A DNA stretch of 64,000 nt. Source: Nelumbo lutea (Eukaryota; Streptophyta; Magnoliopsida; Proteales; Nelumbonaceae). Position numbers and translations under genes: made by a program. Shown here piece after piece: positions 37,601 through 49,600 of this stretch (positions are counted from its first letter, which is position 1; each line of letters opens with the position of its first letter). A model generated the notes under the pieces. It searched no databases, was not told where the DNA came from, and was given only the letters and a program-made list of their open reading frames with translations. The DNA lies in NCBI GenBank assembly GCA_022828595.1, contig JAKGHH010000001.1:119920999-119984998 (forward strand), read 5' to 3'.

Positions 37601-40600
37601 GCTTTTATGCCCAATCTTTTTTGCTGTCAGCTACTATTTTGCTTAGGATTTTTAGTAACATCTTGATCGTAGCTTCTGCTTGGTCATTACCTTGGGGGTA
37701 ATATGTTGTTGATGTCCCTAATGTAGCCCCATATTGCCCTAAAAGGTCACGAACCTCTTGTTTTTTGATGGACAGGTCATTGTCGGTCAGTATCCGCATT
37801 GGTACCCCGAACTTGTGGATGATGTTTTGTCTCAGATAGTTCGCTATGTTAGCGGCGTAGACTCGTCACAATGGAATAGCCTCCGCCCATTTAGTGAAGT
37901 AATCTATTGCCACGATGATGAAACAATACCCTTTAAAGGATGGGTGTATCTTTCCTATAAGGTCTACCCCCAAGTGTGAAAGGGCCAAGGTGTGACAACA
38001 GGATGCAAGGCATTAGTAGGTTTGTGAATCCTTTCCCCATGAACATGGCATTTGTGACACTTGTGCACGTGCCATTACGTGTCCTCCATCATGGTTGGCC
38101 AATAAAAACTAGGGTGCAAGATGTGGTTATGTAAGGCAAGTTGTCGTACCTCTCTCTCTCTCTCTTAGATGTTGAAGTTGGTCGCTGCACCACCACCACC
38201 TCCACCACCACCCTTTCTCTTATCACTCAATCTCTGATTTGAATTAGCCACCCCATAGCCACTCTCTCTTCCTCACTCTGGGTCCTTTGGTTCACAATTG
38301 GGATAGGAGTCGGAATTGGAATGGTCCATTCCCATAGTCTGTTTGGTTCAAACAGGAATGGGAATGGGAATTGAAATCAGCAGGAATGAGATTTCATTCC
38401 AAAGGAAGTGGTAGGAAATGGTCATTCCCTCAAATGGGGGAATGCCATCCCATCAGGAATGGGAATGAGATTCTGATTCCATCCAACCAAACAATTGGAA
38501 TCGGAATAGCTTATTCTAATTCCGTTTCCAGACCCCTATTCCCACAAACCAAACGGGGCCTCAAATCTCCAAATTGAAGATTCAAATTTTCAGGATCAGA
38601 AATTCCAGCCACTAGTGTTTTTGAAATTGTAAATTTTGCAATTTGAATTTCGAATGTATATTTTACATCATTTATGCAAAAAAAAAATTGTAAACTTTTA
38701 TCTTATTGATCGAGAGAATTTGCTTCAATATTCGTTGGATGCAATGTTTTTTTTTTTTGAAAAATTTTACCATTTTATTAGTTTATCTGTAATTTTTTCA
38801 TCTTTTCTAATAGGTATTTTTTATAGTTTCCGATTTTATCCGAAATATTTTTTTTGATAAATTTATCATTTTCTTGTTCTTCTACATTTCATTTCATTTT
38901 TTGCTATAATATATAAATTTGAACATTCTATCATTTTATGGATTTTAAAACTTCTGTTTAATCCAAATTTTATATATTTTTTTTGAGTTTTTTTGTCTTT
39001 TCCATTTTTCTTGTTTTATTTTTTGCAATTCTTCATGTGTTATAGATCATTTTCTGTGTTTTTATGTATTTTATGTATTTACATTTAAAATAATTTTGAA
39101 CTTTTTATCTTTTCCCGTATCTGTTTAGTTGAAATATATATGTATGTATGTATGTATGTGCATATTTACATTTTCCTGCAATTTTCTACAAAATTTTACA
39201 TTTTCTAAATTTTTATAATTTTGCTGTATTTTTTTCCGTTTTCTGGTATTTTACATGAAAAATATTTTATTTACCATTTTCTGTGCTTTTTATAGGTTTT
39301 TATTTTTTTACTTGAAAAGTTGAAACCTTTTATATTCTTTTATTCTATGTTTTTATGCAATCAAAATAGAGAAAAATAAAACTTAATTTAAATTAGAGGG
39401 TGAGTCAGGGTCAGAGTGGGTTGCGACCCACTTTGACCCACAAACATGGGTGGCAAATGAGTTTGCAGGTCAATATGGGTCGGCTGGTACTCAACCCACA
39501 CCCAACCCAACCCAACCCAACCCACACATTTGCCACTCCTAATTGCTATTTCACAACTCGGTTTTGACCAGGTTACACATGGTGGTATATCTACCCTGCT
39601 TACACTACTAAGGGTGTCAATGGACCGGTTTTGGATTGAATCCTGTTCAAATTAACCAAAATCATCAATTTGAATGGATTGGATGAACCAATAAAACACA
39701 TTAAATTGGACCAATCCAGACTTAATGGTCCAAAGTATTTATTGGATTGAACTGGACCTGATCCGTCCGTTTGGGTTTAGGTTGAATTCAATCTAAATTA
39801 AAATGAACTTGAACTGATTGAACAATCCAAATATTAAATTGAACCGGTCCAAAATATTCATTGGATTAGATTGGACCTGATCTCACATTGGACTGGACCA
39901 GATTAGACCAAATTCAGTCCAATTGGCAACCCTATACACTACCAAGATCTTTTAACATTGTGAAATATTAAAAGAATTTCATAAAACTGTTTTAAAAGTT
40001 AAAACTCAAAGGTCATCTCATGTTGTGATGTTAAAAATGTAATGTGATGGGAGAGAGTTGAATTAAAAATTAAGATATAGGAGTAAATATAACACCGGAG
40101 TAATATAAGAGTTGCGATTTAATAGGAATTAATAGAAGGTTGCGATTTAATAGGAGTTAATAGAAGAGTTGTGATTTGATAGGAGTGAAGGGGTGGAATG
40201 ATTTGAATAGGAACTTGTTCGGTCTTGGAAGCTGAGGCATCGGCTTTTATAGAGGAGATTAAGCTTGTTCTCTTCACGGCTACTCGATGTTAATTGTGGA
40301 AGGAGATACAAGAAGTGTCACTCCTTGTTATTTTTTGGTGCTTCTTCCATCCTTTGTAGGCATTGTTCGTTTTCGGTAAATAGAGGGACAGAGTTGGAAA
40401 ATGGGATTCTAGTTTTACTAACAATTCAATGTTTTTTTTTTATTGGTTTTACAATAAGTTTTTCTTTTTTTTCTTATAAGTAACTTTCTTACTAGGTGAA
40501 AAATTGATAAAACGTAATGGAAGAAAATTGTCTATCTTACTTAGGAAATACCTTTTGTACAAAAGAATATGGGTAAGTGCATTTATTTGAGTGTTTCTTA

Positions 40601-43600
40601 GGTAGTGTTTGGAACTGTGGGTATTTTTTCAATAAACACTATCACATTGGTACCATCTCAGTGTTTGGTTCGATAAACGTTATTAGAATTTAAGGCGGTG
40701 TTCAGCACAGTGTTTCTTAGGTAGTGCCGTGGATGAGAAATTTCGGTCCCATCCACGGGATGAACACCTGTTCAACTGGCTATGGACGAGACCGGTCCAT
40801 GCTATATCATGGACCAGTCCCATCCACACCCTAATTTCTCATCCACGGCAAAATCCCATGGTTAGGGACCGTCCACACTTGATTTTTGACACCCCACTTC
40901 ACACTTCCCTTGAAAGGCTGAAATCCTATTTTTTAAATTTTTAGTTATTTTACTATTCTTTTTATAAAAAATAATATTTATTAGTTAATATTAATTCATT
41001 GATGCATTTTTCAATATATTTATCATATATAATGCAAAAAAATAGATATTTATGATTAACTGTGTAGGTCAAGGTTTCCAAACCACTACTGACTCGGATG
41101 GTCGGGCCGTTTGGCCCGAAAATCGTCTAGGCAAGCGGTTCTGTTTTACCCCAAACCCGGTTTTTGGCCAAAAAACCATTAAAAAAGTCAACAACCCGTT
41201 GAACCATCGACCCGTTCAACGGTTTTTTACCATTTTTTATTTTTAATTATTTTTTTATTTTTTTAATTTGTCAGTTAGAACGGGTTGTCCGTTCGAACCG
41301 AACGGTTGGACTGTCGACCCGGAAACCAGTGGCTAGAACGGTTTCGTTTCTAGGTCATTTTTTAAAATGTTGGTGTAAATCATTCATAAATATATATGAG
41401 ATACATGAAATAAAAAAGTGTGGTGTGGACTGCTCCACACCACGCCTACAGAACGCCACTATGGGTGTAGACTGGTCCAATCCACACAAATTATCCACAT
41501 TTCAAAACAACTATGGACTGTGGTGTGGTGTGGATTGGTCCCTACCATAGGGTGTGGTATGGACCAATCCACACCCACCAAATTCTCATCCACACTACAG
41601 AACACCCCCTAAATGGCTATTTGATGTGATCGTTTATTGAGAAAAATATCGATAAATAAAAATGAGTGGATTTTCATGCAAGGAGCTCTTAGGGGAAGCA
41701 ATAATGGCTTCGCGTTTCATGAAATGCGCATCTAATGCTTTGAGGATCATTGATATTTGACAAAAAACACCCTGCCCCAAACCCTAACCACTGTGCGAGA
41801 GGGACTTTCGCAAAGATAGCTGTAGAGAGGGATAGACGCATAGAGGAACTTGCACAGGGAGATTGCTTCTCACACTGACCAAAGGGTGTGATGCCGATAA
41901 GTTTGCCACAGAGAGGGATAGCCACAAAGAGAGACTTGCATAGGGAGATTGCTTCTCACATTGACCAAAGGGTGTGACACCGGTAAGTTTATTGTTGACA
42001 CGTCAAATTCCAGCCGTTGGATATGATTTTCATCCAAAATCAACCGTTGAATCTCAAAATATGCAAGCAAGGGTAGTTTGGACCATTGGATCGATTCAAT
42101 GGCACTCAAATATCAAGGAAAGATGCCACACCGAATCACCCACATGGCGCCCTTCCAAACAGCACAAGATGGGAAAAGTTTCTCATTGCTGAGTTGGCAA
42201 GTGCCTTTAAGTGCTATTTCTTGAAACGCCCACAAATTAGCCCAACCAAATAACGAAAAGAGAAAATGTTTAAAAAAGTGGCGTTAAACAGATAAACGTT
42301 TATCCGATAAATGCCCCCTAAGTTAGAATAAGTAATTTGCTATTGGCATACCAATGCTATGGGTTTATCAAAGTATCTTGTGAAGATCCTGAGAATGCGA
42401 AACCCTTGTTTGGGCTATGACGACCAGCAAAGCTATAGTGCGTTAGCACTACTCATCACATGTAAATGTAACTATAGAAACAAGGCCCAAGGTGGCAACT
42501 AGACCGGTTCATGGGCCTTGTTTATTTCTTCTAAAACACATTATAGCTTTGCTGTATGGGCCAATTTATTTCTTCTAAATATGGGCCTTGTTTATTTCTT
42601 CTAAATGTATGTCCAAGCCCGACATACCCCATACTTGCTAATTTATTTCTTCTAAAATACATGCATCACATAGACGGTATACAAGTACAAGAAACGGAAT
42701 ATGAATAGATTTTTTAGTGTTTAAAACATTGTTGGTTCATATCCCTGAATTGAAAAGTTTGACTTATATTTTTTAGTGTTTAGATTTTAAAGGAAAAAAA
42801 TACTTTGGTAAGATTCTAACCAATACAAGGTTCAAAATATTGATATGGTACATCCCATATTGGGCATATTGTATCATATCTTTGTATTAGTACTCCTTTT
42901 TAAGCTATTTTTTAAAAATTCTTCTTTAATAATTAAATAACATAAAACTAACCTTACTATGAACCATGAACATATGTCAAACTTATCAAAAAAGCCATAT
43001 AAGATCTTAATTTTATGTTTTTCAAGTGTCTATTTTTATCCTTTTCTTTTTGCTTAGACTCAACTGCCTTACCTCCACCTTTAGGTTTTTAAAACCTTGC
43101 TTGGTGGAACCGGCCTTGGAGCCAAACTTGCCTAAAATAAATCTAAAAGACTTTGAGGATGAGAAGAGTACTCATATTTACAATGACCATGGTCTCACTT
43201 GACCACTAAGCCACTTAAATTGATAATTTTCTTCAATTTAACGTTTGAACATGTATCATCAAGATAATCACGGGTTCTATGTTGACATAATTTGTTGCAA
43301 TTTTTTTTTTACATTTTCTTTTAGGTAGCAACTCTTGTCAAAAGAACGTGCATGGTTTGTATGATAGTATGGTTCAAGGTCATAAAACGTTAAATAATGA
43401 GTTAAACCCTCACAGTAGTTTGGGAAAAGCATGAACCAACCCAATTCTGAATTTTGAATTCCAGCCCAGCCATAGCAGAATCGAGAAAGACACATAAATC
43501 CACTTTTTGAAAAGTTAGGATAGATTCCCTACGTAAGAATTATTGTCTTGACTGATTTGGTGTCAGGACAGCATTGCTTCTATGTCAATCTCCCATTTTC

Positions 43601-46600
43601 CCTTGAAAAGAGAAAAACTAAAATGCCCTCATCACAAAACATGACTCAAAAATGTTTGAAGAAAATGAAATCTCATCCTAGTAAATGTTTACTAGGTTGG
43701 CATTGTGGTCCCATATCTGCCAAATGGCCATTAAGGAGATAGTGTATACATAATAACTAATACTATTATATTATTGCCTTTAGTTAATTGTGAGGAAACA
43801 ATATTACACATTTGTGATAGTTTTTGCATGTTCTCAAATTTGAAATTAACCCCTTAATCCCTTTTTGGTAAAATTTTACTAAGTTAACACATATGACCCA
43901 TAATTGCCAAATAGCCATTAAGGGGATGGTACACATAATAACCAATGCTATTATGTCCCTACATTTGAGTTAATTGTAATGAAACCAAGTTCTCCCCAAT
44001 GAACTTAGCCAACACCCTAGACTCATCTTGATAAAATTTTACCAAACTAGCAATTAAGGAATATAATGCCATTATAGGTGGATAACCAAAATATAACACC
44101 ACCTTATATGCCTAATATATCTTTCTTCCATTATCAAATAATATTATGTATTTATAATAGCTTTTGCATGTCTTTAGATTTAAAATTAACCTATTAATTT
44201 CATCCTGGTAAAGTTTTACCAAGTTGGCTAATATAGCCCCATATTGCCAAATGGCCATTAAGGAGAAGTGAGCACACATATTATCCAAGTGGCGATGGTC
44301 ATGTCCTTTCGAATGAATTTAGCCAACATTTTGAATCCATTTTAGTAAATTTTTACCATGATAATACTAAATTCATAGACAGTCATTATGGAAGAGCAAT
44401 CAAAGTGTAACTAACACAATTATGTCTAATATATGTTTGATTTATTATTAAACAAAACATTTGTTATGACTTCCACATGTCCTCGCACTTCTAATTAGTC
44501 CCATAGTTCCAATTTGGTAAAGTTCTAAGTAGGAAAATATAGCCTCTTGTTGCCAAATGAAATGTAAAGAAGAGTTAGCAAATGGGGCATTCAAGGCTAA
44601 TGTGAATAGACAATAACCATCGCTTTATATGATAAAAAATAAACCATTATGTTACAAAAAGAAATTAAAATGAGAATAGAAATTACTAATACCAATGGAA
44701 TTGGCCAATGTTTTAGATCCATCTTTGTAAATGTCTACTTGATTAGAAATTTGGGCATTTAAGACTTCAAGGCTAATATTATAAAGTAATTAATATGCAA
44801 CTGATAATATGGAAGCATCACATAATAAAAATCAAGTAAATCTCTTCAATTTTGCTAAATTGGTAAATGCGTACTAAGATAGGTTAGTATAAATTGGTAC
44901 CATGTGTCCTCACTTATACCAATATTTGTAAATGTGTACTAAGATAGGTTGCAATATGACTTCACTATTGAAATCAGCTTCAACCTCAACTATTTCATTA
45001 ACTAAGATAGATTGAACTTTCATACAAAACATTTGACAAACACCTATTAGTCATACTTTTTCATATAGAGGCTAATGTACAATTTATTACCAAAAGTTCT
45101 CTCATGCATATTCTCCTTATTCAAACATGGAAATTTCTCTTTAGAACTTTAAAATGCTGTCTTCCCGTTCTTTCTTCTTTCAATATTTGTATTCAATGAA
45201 AATGTTTTGACACCTATGTTAGAACTACCTTAAATCAAGTAGGAGGACTAGAGGAAACTCCAATGTAAATGTGTAATGAAAATGAGGAACAAAAAGGGAA
45301 TGAAGGACAAGAGAGTTGAGATGTTGGTTAAATGAAGGGATAAAATTTGTCTCTAACAATAATAAGAAGGTGAAGTTAAAAGAAGAGAGAGCACTTGGTT
45401 GAGATTTTTGTGAGTTTAAGATGCTAGAGAGAGAGAGAGATTTGAATTAGTCATGTTTTGTAATAAGAGCATCTTAGTCTTTTTCTCTTCAAGGGGAAAT
45501 TGGGTTTTGAAAAGGTTTATTTTGAAGAATTCAGAATTCTTAATGGCCACTTGGTAGATATGGGGCATGTTTTGTAATAAACATTTACCAGGATGAGATT
45601 GCATTTTCTTTAAACATTTTCTTCGAATAAGTCATGTTTTGTAATAAGGGCATTTTAGTCATTGTCTTTTCAAGGAAAAATGGGAGACTAACATGGTAGC
45701 AATGTTGTCCTAACACCAAATGATCAAGACAATAAATTCCTATGCAGTGTGGGAATCTATCCTAACTTTTTAAAAGGTGGATTTATGCCTTTCTCGATTT
45801 TGCTATGACTAGGTTAGAATTTAGAATTCTAAATTGGGCCTGTCCGTACTTTTTCCTAAAGCTATGTTTGGTTTGAAGGAAAAGGTAGGGAAAGGAAAGG
45901 AAAGTTAGGAAAGCCTTTACAAATCTTGTATAGGTTTCCCTACCTTTCCTTTCTTTTCCCTACTTTTTCCTTCAAACCAAACATAGCCTAAGGGTCATTT
46001 AATAAAGCACATCCTACCTATACTTTTCATTTTACTAGAATACCCACCCCTATAATTTGCAACCTATTAACTTAATCGACCTTTCACTAAGAAGTGTTTG
46101 CTTTTCCATCCAGAAATAGTAACATGATCACCTAAACTGAGTAGAAAATGTGGGGCCCATTATTGTTTACTCCAAAAGTACCCCTAATTTTCTTCCTATG
46201 AGAAAATAAAGTTGACCAAATAGAGCCTAATAGAGTGGTTGCTTGTGTATTTATTAGAGACAAAAGCAGTGTTTTCTTTTTTATTTTCTTTTGTTTAAAT
46301 TTATTCAAATGAATATTAGGGTTAACGCTATCACTTTGCACTATCATCTAGTAAACCATTGCAAAGGGGGTGTTTTAATCAAAAGAGTCCAGATGTAGTG
46401 TAAGAGCTACAACTTTTCTTAAGTATTGTTATGGGAGTTGTGTTGGTGGAAATATGTTCTGCTGAAGGCATTTGCCCTACATTGTTCTGCTGAAGGCGTT
46501 TGTCCTACATTCCTGGTTCTCAGATTTATTTACAATTTAGGCGAGTATCGGGGTATATACCATTGATTAGGGCTGTTCTTGGGTCGGGTTGGGTCGGTTT

Positions 46601-49600
46601 ATTGGCATTTTTTCAATCGATCCGACCTGGTCGGTTTACCCAGAAATGAAACCGAAACCGACCCAGTACTAAGTAAAACTGACCTGATCAGTTTGAATCG
46701 GTTTGGGTCGGTTTGTGTCAGTTTCGTGAATGAGTCTCTTGGTATAAACGATAAAGGATTCAAGTCTAAAAAAGCAAAGGCTGGATGCCTGAAAATTCAG
46801 GCTAGTATTGGGGTATATACCATTCGGGTAGTTTACCGTTCACCTTTGTTTGGATTTTCTTGTGTTGGTTTGTGTTATGTTGTTTGTTCACCGTTTTGTA
46901 ATGTTGTTTGTATTCTGGTATGTTGAGTATAATTCAATGAAGTTTTGTCATTTGGCTTAAAAACATCTTTACTCTATTCCCAAACCAATGGGCTCTAGTA
47001 ACTCAATTTGGGTAGAAATATGGGCAATGACATTTTATGAATCAAGGATGCGAAAATCTCTCAATTTCGGATTCAGAGATATAATTATTGGAGTCACACA
47101 TAGTAGTAAGATGGACAAGAAAGAAATATACTGAGCCATGAAATACAGATAACATGATAAGCTGGCCATGAAATTGAGAACAGTCAGAAAACGGATACCA
47201 TATACCAAGATCTTTCATCAATTAGCTGACGTGCTACAGTGTTAGCAAACCAAGGGGCTGACAAAAGTCAGATGTATTGGTGATTAGTCCCATTTGGTGG
47301 AAATTCGTAATTGGAAGCAAAATGTAATAGGTATTTTTTTTCGGTAGAAAATGTAATTGAGTAGGTGGCTAGCCAAGGCTATCTGTAAGGGTGTGCCTGG
47401 CAAATTACAGTATACAATTTTAACTTATACCAGTAAGATTTTAATTATTAGAGATCATATAATCTATACCATATAATGTTGACATTTGCTTTGATTTCTA
47501 GGTCAAAAAAGTTAAGCCAGAGTATTTTAAACATCATATCATATAAGATTAATACTTATATGCAGCAGTTGTCCAAATATTTTAATCTTTAAAAATCCTA
47601 GATGAGTTAAAACATTTAAAGCAGTTAAAAATTTGAAATATGAATGTCATTTCATATGTTTGTTTTTTTTTTACCCTTTTTAACTTGTATTTGTTGCATA
47701 TCTTTGTGCCTTGTACTGGTAATCAAAGTGCACCAATCAAATTGACCAACTTTGAACCACACCATTCAGCCTCTATGGAAAGAACCCAATCCACAAACAA
47801 GGCTCAAAACCAGAGTAACTATCCAGCACTCCTGCAAACATCACCGGATAATCTCAAACACAACCTCAAAATGGGGTTGAACACCTATTCTCCTACTTTG
47901 TTGATTAACCTCTGCTGTCTTCACCTTCTCATTGAATTGAGAGATTGTCCTCCCAATGTGATTAGCTTTTCATTTCACATCCACAGTCTGCTTACCAATT
48001 TGCTTATTTCTAATTTCGAGCTTCCAATTTAGCTCATTAGATTCTTGATCTGAACTTGTCTCACCTCCATCATCATCTTGCCTCATTCTATTTTGTATAA
48101 AACTGAAGTAATCTTTGGTACCTCCCTGGCCCATCCTTCTCACCACTAACAACTAAAAACAAAGGAAAAAGTCTTCGTGAGTCATGAGTTTTCTATTAAA
48201 CTCAAATATATTTTTAACTGCCATCTAAGTCTATCACTTAAATTCTAAGGCCCCATTCGCATTTCGGTAACTTACTTATCCATGTTCTATTTCACAGATA
48301 AATAAGATAATGATCATTTTAACAACAAAAATCCATTACTTAAAGGGGCATTTTTGTCCCATTCGAGTGTTGTCAACTTTCCCTAGTGGGAAAGTTATTT
48401 ATTCATTTGTCACTTACCCAGGTAAGTAGTACCCAAAAAAATAAATTTTCCATGCTCCTCACATAAATCTTAAAAAAGAACATTGATTTTTTGGTCAATG
48501 GGAACCAAAATCCCATTGACCAACTTTCCCCCCTCTCAAAATCCAAAAGAGGAACACCCCCTAAAAAAAACTTGTTGTCCCATTGGCAAGGAATTTGATT
48601 TCTACCCACTATGATCATCACTAGCATCTAACTCAACAGTTATGAGTTACCATAATCAATGCATCAGAAGGAATGACCCTATTTACCCATTAGGCCACAT
48701 TCATGGATATGAATTTACCACTGTAGGCAGGGATTGCATGTTGTAGCTCTCCCATAGCATCATGACCTACATCTCCAAAGCCCAAAGGAGATGAAGTACC
48801 TTGGATTACACTCAACTGTATTTTGATCAAAATAATGTGATATAAGTTTGGTAGTAAGTAGATAGAAAATGCCATAAATACAAGGTTCAAGCCTACTTGG
48901 ATGTTAGGACGTAGGAGCAACTCCTTGTGCATAATCTGAGACTCTGAGTAGCCTTTTCCTTTTTGTTGACAAGCCTGAGTAACCTTCAGTACAAGTGTAT
49001 AACCCGAACTACCCACGACGACTCCCTTCTCAGTGCCAGAATGTCCACAAGATTTTCTGCTTTAATGCCAAAACATACTCCTACCCCTACTGTTAGGTTA
49101 CTTGTAGAAACCCTGATATATACAATCTGATACTTGAGAATAGAAAAACATTCAGCTTAAGCAGATATGAATAATCGGATGTGCACTCATATAACAAATT
49201 AGGTGTGCTTATTTTTCCATTAGTTGTTGTTTATCTCACTTGTCAGGATAGGAATAATCAAGTGTCATGTGGTATCAATATTTATCAAACACCAATAAAA
49301 ACATTCTAAAATGCAGATTCACAATATTTTTAAATCAACTTTTTTATACAAAATCAAATAATTCAGTACAATAATGTGCCAAGCACCCCTAAGTCCTTGG
49401 CTAGACACCATGATCATTTTGCTTTTACACCTGCCCCTATTGGGGGATTAAACCCTATTACAATTGGATTTTGTTTGCCCCTTCTTGGCTAATCTAGCAT
49501 CCAAGTTATTGGTTGATCATGATACCTGTAGACTATTTTAGCTCTATCGTCAGCTTCTCGATCTCCCTTAGGTGTGCTTATTTTTCCATTAGTTGTTGTT

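Larger units (their letters stand above)
29550..38145 (-). mobile_element. Second Tat-type gypsy element, minus strand, 5' part lost
   Basis: Read on the minus strand: integrase (38145 to 37113), a spacer with a minisatellite, antisense ORFs with a plant mobile domain (on the plus strand, 35835 back to 31225), a polypurine tract, then a 3' LTR (30583 to about 29550). LTR, gag, protease and reverse transcriptase on the 5' side are absent; the integrase is cut near 38145 next to a (TC)n tract. Domain order fits the Tat lineage with antisense ORFs. Confidence 0.75.

Noticed and set aside
43650..44950. Internal repeats as a CRISPR-like array
   Set aside because: Repeats are diverged, spacing is irregular, and this is plant nuclear DNA inside an inverted-repeat element.
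46579..46926. 115-codon ORF starting MGRVGSVYW
   Set aside because: It reads through GGTCGG / GGTTTG repeat words of a MITE-like patch; not coding.
47640..48032. 130-codon plus-strand ORF
   Set aside because: No known motif, low-complexity Leu-rich end, and no conserved structure; likely a chance ORF.
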